NCBI RefSeq assembly: GCF_963682185.1
Contig: NZ_OY821667.1
Span: forward strand, 850,109 to 914,108
DNA from: an uncultured Cohaesibacter sp.
GTDB lineage: Bacteria; Pseudomonadota; Alphaproteobacteria; Rhizobiales; Cohaesibacteraceae
DNA length: 64,000 nt
Direction of reading: 5' to 3'
The notes below the pieces were generated by a model that was not told where the DNA came from, ran no database searches, and saw only the letters and a list, made by a program, of their open reading frames with translations. Position 1 is the stretch's first letter. Each line of letters opens with the position of its first letter. Of the stretch, positions 8,805-17,366 are shown piece after piece. The position numbers and the translations under genes were made by a program.

Positions 8805-9620
8805 TCACTTGATCACTTTAAGGTGATCGGGTCGCTTCTTTGGCGGATCCTTTTTCGGCGGTTTTGGCTTGCGCGGAGGCCGCGAATAGGGATCGAGATA
8901 GGGGAACACCAGCAGCCCGGCGATAAATCCACCCAGATGTGCTTCCCACGCGATGGTTGCTCCACCGCCCAGAATCGAGAACATCCCGAACACCAGATTG
9001 AGCACCAGCCAGATGCCCAGAAAGCCCATCGCCTGCGGGTTACGCCGCAAACCCTTAAGGCTCAAGCACGGATAGCGATTGACGCCCTGCAAACCGGAAA
9101 AGCCCCCCATGCCGCCATTGAACGCAAAGCGCGCGGAGGCAGCCATGGCGCCCGACAAGACGGCAGAAACCCCGACCAGCGGAGCCTGACTGCCAAAATG
9201 AATAATCAGATGCACAAGAGCACCCGCCGCTGCGGTAATCACAAAGAAGATAGCGAAATTGAGGTTGCCAATGCGTCGGACAATCACGGTCGCGAAGATC
9301 ATCATCCAGACCACATTGAGGATGACATGCATCCAGCCACCATGCAGGAAGGCGTAGGTGACGAAGGTCCAGATATCCCCCCAAACCCCACCAGGGAAAG
9401 AAAAGACCTGAGCCGCAGTGCCATAACGGACCGGCAAAAAGGAAAAGCTCAGAAGCAGCCACTCTCTCTGGTCAAAAGAAAGAAAGAAGGACTGCGCTGC
9501 CTGAATGGCAAGCATGATACCGGCCAGCACCATGACGAATGTGGGCAGATTGAACATGGGCTCTTTTGGGGGCGTCATACCTGGTGGCATTTGCCATGAG
9601 CCGCGCGGTTGCAAGGCCAT
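8805..9620 (-). CDS. Rhomboid-family intramembrane serine protease
   Basis: This 271-residue membrane protein has about six hydrophobic segments. Rhomboid hallmarks are present: an HGGWMHVILNVVWM segment with the conserved His and Asn, GVSAVLSGAMAA with the catalytic Ser (GxS), and WEAHLGGFIAGLL with the catalytic His. The C-terminal 35 residues are a Pro/Lys-rich cytoplasmic tail (PPRKPKPPKKDPPKK). It cleaves transmembrane substrates within the inner membrane; the substrate is unknown. The ATG at 9620 is preceded by AAGGAAC. Confidence 0.93.
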   Translation of the reverse strand: MALQPRGSWQMPPGMTPPKEPMFNLPTFVMVLAGIMLAIQAAQSFFLSFDQREWLLLSFSFLPVRYGTAAQVFSFPGGVWGDIWTFVTYAFLHGGWMHVILNVVWMMIFATVIVRRIGNLNFAIFFVITAAAGALVHLIIHFGSQAPLVGVSAVLSGAMAASARFAFNGGMGGFSGLQGVNRYPCLSLKGLRRNPQAMGFLGIWLVLNLVFGMFSILGGGATIAWEAHLGGFIAGLLVFPYLDPYSRPPRKPKPPKKDPPKKRPDHLKVIK

Positions 9621-9768
9621 AGGGGTTCCTTTTCTCTTTCCAAAACTGTTCCCATAGAAATAAGGCAGATAGACGCCCCATCAAGGCATGGGCGCTTGGG
9701 AAGCGTTCTGCTTCCACCTTTTTAGCCAAAGAATCTTAATAGCTGCGGAAGGTGGCAATCATTTGGAC

Positions 9769-9809
9769 AAAAAAAAGCCATCCGTCGATCTTGCGATCAC
9801 GAGGATGGC
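9769..9809 (-). terminator. Strong intrinsic terminator with no annotated gene upstream
   Basis: On the minus strand GCCATCC...GGATGGC encloses a second stem (GATC/GATC) capped by a GCAA tetraloop and is followed by eight T residues. No protein gene on the minus strand lies directly upstream (the next gene, at 10105, runs the other way), so it probably ends a small RNA. Confidence 0.7.
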
Positions 9810-9850
9810 CGGGGTTCCCGAAGATTCGGGGAGTCATCAAAGAGCCGAGG
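9769..9850 (-). ncRNA. Candidate small RNA ending at the 9769 terminator
   Basis: Upstream of the terminator, on the minus strand, is a second stem-loop (CCCGAA/TTCGGG at 9817-9830). Upstream of that a CTATAG at 9858-9863 could serve as a -10 box, giving an RNA of about 80 nt. I see no clear -35 box. It does not match 4.5S RNA, 6S RNA or tmRNA as I know them. The 5' end is a guess. Confidence 0.35.
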
Positions 9851-10104
9851 CATCAGACTATAGGAGTCCGGTCTAATGCGGTGGATCTGTTAACATCATC
9901 TTTACATTTTCCCTCTCAGAGCTCAATGAAAACCTATTGTTAACCTTAACAGAAGCGAACCGTGGTGAAAGTTTGATTAAAGAAGCGTTACCCCTGCGAC
10001 TGGCATGTCCCCTGCTTTACTATGGGTACAAAACAAAAAGAGATCCCGTTCTGCTTCAAGTTGAAACACATTGGAAGCGGAACTGCCCCAGATAGAGACG
10101 CAAA

Positions 10105-10764
10105 ATGAAACACCAGGTGACGCGCGAACTGTTTGCTTATTGGGATGGCCTGAGAGGTGGACGGACAGCCCCAGAGCGCAGTGACATCGACCCGGCAGAA
10201 ATCCATCAGATTCTCGGAGACACCTTCATCCTTGAATATGACAGTGAATCCAGTCTGACCTTTCGTCTGGCAGGAACGCGCCTTTGTGGCTCCTTTTGCC
10301 GAGAATTGAAGGGGCGCAATTTCTATGATCTATGGGATACCGACGACCTCTCCAGCATGAAACTGCTGCTGACAGCCGTGGTGGAAGACGAGGCAGCGGC
10401 GGTTATCGGTTTCAAGGGCAAAACGGAACGCAACCAGGAATTGGAATTTGAGTCGATTCTGCTGCCCCTCAGACATTATGGTCAGCCCAAAAGCCGCCTT
10501 CTGGGCGCAGCAAGCCCGGCTGACATGCCATATTGGATTGGAATCTGGCCAATTCAGGAACTCTCCATCAGTTCCATGCGCCTGATCTGGCCTGATGAGC
10601 GCCCCGCCTTCATGCGCAATCAGGAACAAGCCCCCAAACAGCAGCAAAAATTCGGTCTCACTCCGACAACGACGATTCTGCCTCCTGCTATCGGTCAAAA
10701 TCATATCACTGCCGAGCGTCGTATTGGTCATTTGACTGTCATTGAGGGCGGTAGGCGCGATTAA
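10105..10764 (+). CDS. PAS-domain (PAS_5 family) protein
   Basis: This 219-residue cytoplasmic protein matches the alphaproteobacterial PAS_5 family: FAYWDGLRGGRTAPERSDIDP at the start, DTFILEY, FRLAGTRLCGSFCRELKGRNF, and a FESILLPLRHYG strand. The C-terminal 50 residues are variable and Gln-rich. Such proteins are thought to sense small ligands or regulate envelope and motility traits; no output domain is attached. The next gene encodes a PilZ protein on the same strand, 156 bp away, so a c-di-GMP-linked role is possible but only inferred. Confidence 0.88.
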   Translation: MKHQVTRELFAYWDGLRGGRTAPERSDIDPAEIHQILGDTFILEYDSESSLTFRLAGTRLCGSFCRELKGRNFYDLWDTDDLSSMKLLLTAVVEDEAAAVIGFKGKTERNQELEFESILLPLRHYGQPKSRLLGAASPADMPYWIGIWPIQELSISSMRLIWPDERPAFMRNQEQAPKQQQKFGLTPTTTILPPAIGQNHITAERRIGHLTVIEGGRRD

Positions 10765-10920
10765 GAAGCTCTGCTGGATAATTAACCGCACTTTGTATCA
10801 GAATATTTTCCATAGCACGGCATGAAGCCAACCGACAAAAGGCTTTGTTAACTATAGAGGGAATAGGATGGCGATGTATTCGTCCATCTTGTCCAGCCAT
10901 GGCAAGGAAAGCCATTCTCT

Positions 10921-11529
10921 ATGTCGGCAATCGCTAGAAAATCTGATCTACCGCGCATTACCGAGCGCCGTCGCCATCAACGCGTGAAGGTGAACCTTCT
11001 CGGTCGCTTTATGCTTGAGAACAAAACGGAGTATCCCTGTCAGGTGATCAATATGTCACCAGGCGGAATGGCCATGATCACGCCTATACGCGGCGAAACA
11101 GGCGAACGAGTCATCGCCTATATCGATCATATCGGACGGATCGAGGGTAGGATCGTCAGAAAAATTGAAGGCGGCTTTGCCATCACGGTCGATGCCACCG
11201 AGCGCAAACGCGATAAACTCGCCTCTCAGCTGACATGGGTGGCAAACCGACATTTGCTCGATTTGCCAGAAGATCGGCGCCACGAACGCCGTCAGCCAAA
11301 ACAACCCATCACCAAACTTATCTTGCCAGACGGCACCGAACATATCTGCCGCGTGCTTGATCTCTCTCTTTCAGGGGCAGCGCTCAAAACCAGCGCCCGC
11401 CCGGCAGTCGGCAAAGAAGTCAGCATCGGCAAGATCCGCGCACGGGTCGTGCGCCATCTCGAAGACGGATTGGCGGTCGAATTCGCCGCGGTACAAGATA
11501 CCACCGAGATCGACAAGAACCTGCGTTAA
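10921..11529 (+). CDS. Tandem PilZ-domain protein
   Basis: This 202-residue protein has two PilZ domains. The first has RRRHQR at about residues 16-22 and NMSPGGMAM near 44. The second has DRRHERR near 121 and DLSLSGAAL near 147. RxxxR plus D/NxSxxG is the cyclic-di-GMP binding signature, and both domains keep it, though the first has Asn in place of Asp. It should be a cytoplasmic effector of c-di-GMP signalling. The ATG at 10921 has AAGGAAAG upstream. It is probably not cotranscribed with BTLCP further right, because a long AT-rich gap follows. Confidence 0.93.
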   Translation: MSAIARKSDLPRITERRRHQRVKVNLLGRFMLENKTEYPCQVINMSPGGMAMITPIRGETGERVIAYIDHIGRIEGRIVRKIEGGFAITVDATERKRDKLASQLTWVANRHLLDLPEDRRHERRQPKQPITKLILPDGTEHICRVLDLSLSGAALKTSARPAVGKEVSIGKIRARVVRHLEDGLAVEFAAVQDTTEIDKNLR

Positions 11530-12097
11530 GTCCCTCGCCTATTTGGCCAAGCTCAATACAGAACGTGAAGCTCGCGGCTTGCGGCAACAGGCTCATTGCG
11601 CCTGATTTTTGCAAGAAATCCCCTCTGTCAACGCTGTCAGCCGAAGCAAGTCAGCAGTTACAAACAATAAAAATAAGAATTTTTTCCTGCTTATTCGTCG
11701 CTAAAACAGGCCATCTATCAGGTTACCAGCCAACCATCAAAGCCCCCCACACAGAATACACACCTTCTTTCATAGTATTCCATCAGCTCGCCTTACGACA
11801 GATCAGCAGGTCACTCGCCTTATCAAGACGCCATACATTTCATATAAATCATTGAAATAATTGGATTATTACTACATTACAATTTTATTGAAAATTGATT
11901 CACATTCGTTTCAAACTCGATTTCAATTCAATTTAAAATTTATACTATTTTGATCGAAATTATAATTAAAATATATTCAAATATATAACAAAGTAAAATT
12001 GATTTAATCGGATTTTTTACTTAAATTTCAGAGCAAATATTCGAAAAATCTCAAATGAACACTTCTAATAATCTTCCTATAACGACGGGAGATGAAA
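11530..12097. other. Long AT-rich intergenic region
   Basis: About 570 bp without a convincing gene. The stretch 11840-12050 is almost pure A/T with many TpA steps and ATTTCAATTC/AAATTTATA-type words, unlike the GC-richer flanks. It should carry the promoter of the BTLCP gene and is the kind of DNA that xenogeneic silencers such as MucR/Ros bind in alphaproteobacteria. I see no hairpin or repeat that decides the matter. Confidence 0.5.
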
Positions 12098-12679
12098 ATG
12101 AAGAAACGCATTTGGGGATTTGCTTTTTTCAGCCTTGCTTGCCTTGCAGTACCATTTGAGGCAGCGGCTGCCAGATACTCACCATTCATGACCGTACAGG
12201 GGGCAACCTCTGCACCCATTGGTCATGTGAATTTTTGCCGACAGAATCCATCGGAGTGCAATGTTACATTCAGCTCCGATCAGGCCGTGAAACTCTCTGA
12301 AGAAAGCTGGAAAAAGCTCATCAGCGTGAACGGATATGTCAACCAGTCCATCAAGCCGGTAACCGACGAAGAACTATATCGCACCGAAGAGCTATGGACC
12401 TATCCACGATCAGCCGGAGACTGCGAAGATTTCGCACTCTTGAAAAGACGCATGCTGATCAATGAAGGTTGGCCGGCAACCGCACTTCTGATTACGGTCG
12501 TCAAAGAAAGGAACGGCAATGGCCATGCTGTTCTGACCGTACGTACGGATAGGGGAGATCTCATTCTCGACAATCAGGATCCGCGCATCCTGCCGTGGGA
12601 CAAGACCCCTTATCACTATATCAAGCGACAGGCCGCGCTTCATCCATCACAATGGACTGCCATTGCTGACACTCGCTAA
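12098..12679 (+). CDS. Transglutaminase-like cysteine proteinase (BTLCP)
   Basis: The product is about 193 residues with a signal peptide ending EAAAA. The BTLCP family triad is present: Cys in RSAGDCEDFALLK, His in NGHAVLTV and Asp in LDNQDPRILPW. The family is periplasmic and in some bacteria works with LapD/LapG-like c-di-GMP control of adhesin release; the substrate here is unknown. I choose the second ATG (12098) because GGGAG lies six bases before it, while the first ATG (12092) directly abuts that GGGAG. Confidence 0.92.
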   Translation: MKKRIWGFAFFSLACLAVPFEAAAARYSPFMTVQGATSAPIGHVNFCRQNPSECNVTFSSDQAVKLSEESWKKLISVNGYVNQSIKPVTDEELYRTEELWTYPRSAGDCEDFALLKRRMLINEGWPATALLITVVKERNGNGHAVLTVRTDRGDLILDNQDPRILPWDKTPYHYIKRQAALHPSQWTAIADTR

Positions 12680-12771
12680 CGGGAAAGAGCCCTCGAAGAC
12701 TCTTTCTTGCTCCAAACTTTGCTTTGCAAGCCCTGATCGCGCCCCCACATCCCGTCCATTGCGATCAGGAC

Positions 12772-12802
12772 GGGCCAGTCGTCCCCACGGCTGGCCCTTT
12801 TT
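12772..12802 (+). terminator. Strong intrinsic terminator after BTLCP gene
   Basis: GGGCCAGTCGT-CCCC-ACGGCTGGCCC (11 bp, one G-U pair) is followed by TTTTT. A weaker hairpin (AAAGAG/CTCTTT) precedes it just after the stop codon. Confidence 0.85.
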
Positions 12803-12849
12803 CTTTCCCATCCATTGCGAAAGAAAAGCCCACGCAAATTAATCAGCGC

Positions 12850-13377
12850 CTAGAGAGCCTTAAGCTCGGAAGCAAATCGCTTCCAATTTGCAACATAGTT
12901 TGCAGCTGAGCGGCGCAGTTTGTTGATTGCTTCCTCATCCAATTCTCGCACCACCTTGCCCGGCATGCCCATCACAAGTGAATTGTCCGGAATGACTTTG
13001 CCTTCCGGGATCAGAGCCTTGGCGCCGATCAGGCAATTTCGGCCGATCTTGGCATGGTTGAGCACCACAGCGCCCATACCAATCAGGGAATTTTCGCCAA
13101 TCGTGCAGCCATGCAGAATCACATTATGGCCGATGGTGCAATCCGCCCCGATGGTCAGTGGTGCGCCCATATCCGTGTGCAGGGTGCTGCCTTCCTGAAT
13201 GTTACTGCGCTCACCAATCGTCAAAGGCTCGTTGTCTCCACGCAGAACAGCCCCGAACCAAACGCTCGCATCCTGCCCCAGAATCACCTTGCCGATAAGA
13301 CTTGCATTCGGTGCCACCCAATAGCCCCCGTCTTCGGGCACAGAAGGTTTGAAATCTCCCAATTGATATAGAGTCAC
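12850..13377 (-). CDS. Gamma-class carbonic anhydrase-like protein
   Basis: This 175-residue left-handed beta-helix protein carries the gamma-CA signature: [23 protein letters not shown], then His ligands in TLHTD and in IGHNVILHG. It hydrates CO2 or belongs to the PaaY/CaiE-type branch; sequence alone does not separate these. I choose GTG 13377 ([15 protein letters not shown]) because AAAGGGA lies just upstream. The longer frame to 13416 adds a poor N-terminus ([13 protein letters not shown]). Confidence 0.9.
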   Translation of the reverse strand: MTLYQLGDFKPSVPEDGGYWVAPNASLIGKVILGQDASVWFGAVLRGDNEPLTIGERSNIQEGSTLHTDMGAPLTIGADCTIGHNVILHGCTIGENSLIGMGAVVLNHAKIGRNCLIGAKALIPEGKVIPDNSLVMGMPGKVVRELDEEAINKLRRSAANYVANWKRFASELKAL

Positions 13378-13520
13378 GCATATCCCTTTCTGACAAAAGT
13401 CTTCTGCCGCCACCAAGGCAGAGAAGCCATAGGACGGAACGAAAACCTATATATCACGAACTCTGCACTCCAGTTCCAGTTAGTAACAAGGCTGATCCGG
13501 CCCTTAGCCAAGAACGGACT

Positions 13521-13850
13521 TCAGCTCATGGCGTTGGCTGCAACGGAAAGAACGTTCAGCAAAAAGACCCCTGAGCAGGCACTCCAGACGCCAGCAATGG
13601 CCGAAGAACCAAAAAGCCAACCAATCGGCCGATGCTCGATGCGGCGCCCCCGCACAGCATTGCGCATGATGATGAAGGGACCAGCAAAGGTGCAAATGAA
13701 AATCGACGCAAGAATCCCCGGCCAACTATTGATAGAAACCCTGAAACCGGCCGGTCGCTGCGCCATAACCTGATAGAGGCTGGCCAAAATCCCTGCACAG
13801 ACGAAACCGACAGCAGTGACATAAAAAAGAGCAATCAATTCAGGACCCAC
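13521..13850 (-). CDS. Small conserved inner-membrane protein
   Basis: The product is about 109 residues with three hydrophobic segments (ELIALFYVTAVGFVCAGIL, SWPGILASIFICTFAGPFIIM and SSAIAGVWSACSGVFLLNVL). A cytoplasmic basic stretch RGRRIEHRP lies between. It resembles a family of unknown function restricted to Hyphomicrobiales. I start it at GTG 13850, with AAAGGA upstream; a longer frame to 13877 adds a GGCGKGSVV stretch. The function is unknown. Confidence 0.7.
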   Translation of the reverse strand: MGPELIALFYVTAVGFVCAGILASLYQVMAQRPAGFRVSINSWPGILASIFICTFAGPFIIMRNAVRGRRIEHRPIGWLFGSSAIAGVWSACSGVFLLNVLSVAANAMS

Positions 13851-14154
13851 AACGCTTCCTTTCCCGCAGCCGCCCACGAATGGACCATCGGCCGCGCATG
13901 TCGCTTTGGCTCGACCCTGTTCGAAAAAGGGTCACTACTGCACCAAGCGACAAATCCACTGAGCTTTCCGTCTCAAAATGAGACAGAACAAACATGCCTG
14001 TTAAGAATCTTGCAAGCATTGTGCCGCCATTCCCACGCTGCCGACCAAGGGATGGGTGTGAGAAGGCTATTTGAGTGATTGAAGCAACCGCAGGGATTTT
14101 CTACCATGAGCGCGAGTCACGGCCAGCTGCTGCGCCCTCTAGGACAACACAGAC
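13851..14154. other. Intergenic region
   Basis: About 300 bp between divergent genes. Reading frames cross it but none has a ribosome binding site and codon use like the neighbours. I see no terminator, repeat or RNA signal. Confidence 0.4.
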
Positions 14155-14859
14155 ATGAAGCATCAGACACCGGAAGAACAAGGGTCGACCCAGAGATGGA
14201 TCTTTTTCCTTCTCATTGCCGGTCTGATTGCAATTACCTTTTTGTTTCTGATCAGCCGGATCTTTGAATATTCCGGCCCTTCCCTGCTCCACAATCCCTA
14301 TAGCGCCGAGACAGGTCCCAAGCATATTCTGGTTGGAGACATGGATTTCAGGGTGCCGCCAAACACAATCCGGCATCAGGAGCAAAGAGAAGCAGCTTCC
14401 GTCACCCAGCTTGATCTTGTCTTTCTCTGGCCAAGCATGGTTGGATACAGTCGGGAACAACAGGTCGCCTTCAATGATTCGAGCAGGAAATCCAATCTGA
14501 TCTTCGTCTCCATCAGCAGGCCTGACACGGTTCTGCTCAGCTCGGAGCGGCTCTATAGCGTCTATAGCCAGTTCTTTTCTGGCGATCCGACGCGCGGTCC
14601 GGCCGGCCTGATCGGCTTTGCGATGGACGATAGCTCGGGATTTGGCGGCGAGACCGTCTATTTCAAGCCCGAATCTACCGAGCCTTTTGTCGCCCGCTGC
14701 ATCACTCCGGAAAACAAAGAGCCCCCCTTTTGTATGCGCGAAATCGGCCTAGGCGCGACCATTCAGATCACCTACCGCTTCCGCCCCCACCTGCTTTCAC
14801 AATGGCAAGTGCTCGACACTCGCATCCTTGAGAGGTTGGGCGGATTTCTTGTGCCCTGA
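14155..14859 (+). CDS. Membrane-anchored protein of unknown function
   Basis: This 234-residue protein has one N-terminal membrane segment at about residues 15-34 (WIFFLLIAGLIAITFLFLI), preceded by a short charged cytoplasmic stretch. The remaining 200 residues are predicted periplasmic, with two Cys near the C-terminus (ARCITPENKEPPFCMRE) that could form a disulfide. FLWPSM and SRPDTVLLSSERLYS recall a rhizobial family of unknown function. A bidirectional terminator follows the gene. Confidence 0.8.
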   Translation: MKHQTPEEQGSTQRWIFFLLIAGLIAITFLFLISRIFEYSGPSLLHNPYSAETGPKHILVGDMDFRVPPNTIRHQEQREAASVTQLDLVFLWPSMVGYSREQQVAFNDSSRKSNLIFVSISRPDTVLLSSERLYSVYSQFFSGDPTRGPAGLIGFAMDDSSGFGGETVYFKPESTEPFVARCITPENKEPPFCMREIGLGATIQITYRFRPHLLSQWQVLDTRILERLGGFLVP

Positions 14860-14904
14860 TAGCCCTCCCAGTCCGCACGCACAGCCGAAAGCTGCGTAAC
14901 GCAA

Positions 14905-14937
14905 AAAGGCTACCGCCCATTAAGGGCAGCAGCCTTT
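14905..14937. terminator. Bidirectional terminator
   Basis: AAAGGCT and AGCCTTT form the outer stem and GCCC/GGGC the inner stem, between convergent genes. Read leftward, the RNA ends in a U-run. Confidence 0.7.
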
Positions 14938-14997
14938 GATAAGAGAATGGCCACAAGGTCATTCCATCAGGAAAAAGAGAAGAGCGCGAACGCCAGC

Positions 14998-15213
14998 TTA
15001 TTCTTCTTCCAGATCATAATCGAGAATTGCCATGGAGAAATTGTAGGACAGATCTTCATCTTCATCATCGCGGAATAGCACGCCGACAAACTCATCTCCA
15101 ACATAGACTTCTGCGGAATCATCCTTGCGCGGACGTGCGCGCACCTCGAGATTGGGCGACTGAAGTGTCTTCCGCATGAATGATTGAAGTTTTGCCAGTT
15201 CGGTCTTGTCCAA
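14998..15213 (-). CDS. DUF3126 family protein
   Basis: This 71-residue acidic cytoplasmic protein has the DUF3126 pattern: ELAKLQSFMRKTL, a strand with EVRARPRKDDSAEVYVGDEFVGVL, and a strongly acidic C-terminus (LDYDLEEE). The TTG start at 15213 is supported by a perfect AGGAGG five to six bases upstream. It sits downstream of cysE on the same strand, 194 bp away, an arrangement common in Hyphomicrobiales. The function is unknown. Confidence 0.88.
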   Translation of the reverse strand: MDKTELAKLQSFMRKTLQSPNLEVRARPRKDDSAEVYVGDEFVGVLFRDDEDEDLSYNFSMAILDYDLEEE

Positions 15214-15407
15214 AATTGCCTCCTGCAGGTTTTGCTGATCACAATTGATTTATTCAATTTTCGAGACGGGTGATGTCATCACCCCTGCCCGAATGTATGA
15301 CCGGCTGAGTGGCATAGCGCACATGAAGAGTAAAGCCGCTTTCCACATGATTTCAAGTTTTTCTGCAGCGATATACGGACAAATAGCCACAGGACAGCCA
15401 TTGCCGA

Positions 15408-16235
15408 CTAATTGGCATCCCTCAGGATCTGATCCATGCTGATAGCAGGTTCCGCACATCCGGCCTGCCCGACCACCTTGGCCGGAACGCCCGCAACAGT
15501 GGTTTTGCGAGGCACATCCTTTAGCACCACCGATCCGGCAGCAACGCGCGAGCAATTGCCGATTTCAATATTGCCGAGCACCTTGGCTCCGGCCCCGATC
15601 AGTACCCCATGGCGTATCTTGGGATGGCGATCGCCTTCCTCCTTGCCGGTACCGCCCAGCGTGACGCCCTGCAGAATGGAGACATCGTCTTCGAGCATAG
15701 CTGTTTCACCAACAACGATTCCCGTCGCATGATCAAAGAAAATCCCTTTGCCAAAGGATACACGGGGATGAATATCCACCTGATAGACCTGCGAGCTGAC
15801 ACTTTGCAGATAAAGCGCAAAATCCTTGCGCCCGTTTTTCCATAGCCAGTTCGCCAGACGGTGGGTCTGGATGGCATGAAACCCCTTGAAATAGAGAATA
15901 GGATCGACAAAGCGTTCGCATGCCGGATCTCGGTCTGCCACAGCCCTGATATCGGCCCGCATAGCCTCCGGAATGTAGGGGTCTGACGCACAAGCATCCC
16001 TGTAGGCCTGACGAATGGCCTCTGAATCCATTGCCGGATTGTGCAGACGATCCACAATACGATGGATGACAGCATTTTCCAGCCGCTTGTGGCTTAGAAT
16101 GGTCGCATAGATGAAGCTGCTCAATGCAGGCTCTGCCCGCACGATGCTTTCTGCTTCGGCCCTTACGCGCTCCCAAACAGGATCGATCACATTCGGCTGA
16201 TCGTATACGCTGCGGCTAAGGCTTGCCTCTACCAT
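15408..16235 (-). CDS. cysE: Serine O-acetyltransferase
   Basis: This 275-residue enzyme transfers acetyl from acetyl-CoA to serine, the entry step of cysteine synthesis. The N-terminal helical SATase domain covers about residues 10-150 and the left-handed beta-helix with hexapeptide repeats about 160-245. The active-site FDHATGIVVGETAMLEDDV segment and the GGTGKEEGDRHPKI loop are intact. The C-terminal tail ends in Asn rather than the Ile that usually docks into O-acetylserine sulfhydrylase. This may weaken the cysteine synthase complex (inference). Confidence 0.97.
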   Translation of the reverse strand: MVEASLSRSVYDQPNVIDPVWERVRAEAESIVRAEPALSSFIYATILSHKRLENAVIHRIVDRLHNPAMDSEAIRQAYRDACASDPYIPEAMRADIRAVADRDPACERFVDPILYFKGFHAIQTHRLANWLWKNGRKDFALYLQSVSSQVYQVDIHPRVSFGKGIFFDHATGIVVGETAMLEDDVSILQGVTLGGTGKEEGDRHPKIRHGVLIGAGAKVLGNIEIGNCSRVAAGSVVLKDVPRKTTVAGVPAKVVGQAGCAEPAISMDQILRDAN

Positions 16236-16475
16236 TTTTTCTCCTACTCCCGCGAAAGCGCGAGACGACTAACTGGGCTATTTCATTCGCAACAGGCTAT
16301 GATGCCGACGAGGCCTTGAGCGGATGCCAAGATATCGACCTGTCTAGTTCCTTTGCATGCCTTTTGTCTGGCATACAATCTCGATACAAATAGGCTGCCA
16401 ATCCCGAGGCTGCAAGAACAAAAACCCAATCTATTTCATCCAAGGCAAAAATTATCCTACAAAGTTAGCACACAA

Positions 16476-17291
16476 ATGACTGATACCCAAAACCCGGACA
16501 CGACCCTGCCAGACACGATTCTCATCGAACGAGACGGCCCGATCGGCCACATCATCATCAACAACGAAGCCAAGCGCAACGCCATGACGTTGGCAATGTG
16601 GCGCGCCATTCCCGATGCCGTCGCTGCTCTTGAAGCCGATTTCGATATCCACGTCATTGCCATAGTCGGTGCAGGCAACAAGGCCTTCGTTTCGGGAGCA
16701 GACATCAGCGAATTTGACGAGGTGCGCAAGGACACCCCTTCCGCCTCTCACTATGACGACATCAATGCAGAATGCTATCGCGCCATTCGCAATGCAAAGA
16801 AACCGACCATTGCCCTCATCAAGGGCTTTTGCATGGGGGGTGGCTTTGGTCTTGCTGCAGCCTGCGATTTGAGGCTCTCGAACCAGAGCGGCAAATTTGG
16901 CATTCCTGCAGCAAAGCTGGGCATCAGCTACCCGACCGACGCAATTGCAGACATCGTCAATATCGTGGGCCCGGCCAATGCCAGAGAAATCTATCTCACC
17001 GCCAAGGTCTATGGAGCGGATGAGGCGCAAAAACTGGGTTTTCTTCACGCCATATACAGCAACGAGACCTTTGACGCGGAAGCCGAGGCCTATTGCCAGT
17101 CGGTCGCCACGCTGGCCCCCTTGAGCCACAAATATCATAAAGCCGCCATCAACAGCGCCATTGGTCAGGGTGATAGCCTGCCCTTTGACCGCCTGAAAAG
17201 CATGGCCTGCGATTGTCTGGACAGCGAAGATTACAAGGAGGGCCGCAGGGCTTTCAGCGAAAAGCGAAAGCCGGAATTTGTCGGCAAATAG
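16476..17291 (+). CDS. Enoyl-CoA hydratase/isomerase family protein
   Basis: This 271-residue crotonase-fold protein binds acyl-CoA. The first oxyanion-hole segment is NKAFVSGADISEF, and the second is ALIKGFCMGGGFGLAAACDLRLS. In the position of the second catalytic Glu it has KLGISYPTDAIADIV, so substrate and reaction cannot be fixed from sequence. The ATG at 16476 gives the usual N-terminus; upstream frame to 16353 has no support. It is convergent with an alpha/beta hydrolase across a terminator. Confidence 0.92.
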   Translation: MTDTQNPDTTLPDTILIERDGPIGHIIINNEAKRNAMTLAMWRAIPDAVAALEADFDIHVIAIVGAGNKAFVSGADISEFDEVRKDTPSASHYDDINAECYRAIRNAKKPTIALIKGFCMGGGFGLAAACDLRLSNQSGKFGIPAAKLGISYPTDAIADIVNIVGPANAREIYLTAKVYGADEAQKLGFLHAIYSNETFDAEAEAYCQSVATLAPLSHKYHKAAINSAIGQGDSLPFDRLKSMACDCLDSEDYKEGRRAFSEKRKPEFVGK

Positions 17292-17314
17292 GAAAAGCAA
17301 ATAGCAAAGAACGC

Positions 17315-17340
17315 AAAAAGGGCCACACGGAATGTGGCCC
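17315..17340 (-). terminator. Intrinsic terminator of the alpha/beta hydrolase gene
   Basis: GGGCCACA-CGGAA-TGTGGCCC is an 8-bp perfect stem; on the minus strand it is followed by TTTTT. It may also stop the enoyl-CoA hydratase transcript arriving from the left. Confidence 0.8.
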
Positions 17341-17366
17341 TCATTCATTCTGTCATTCCTGAAAAA

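Noticed and set aside
8703-9599. 298-residue + strand frame opposite the rhomboid gene
   Set aside because: The minus strand carries clear rhomboid catalytic motifs and membrane segments; the + strand frame is Arg/His/Gln-rich shadow coding.
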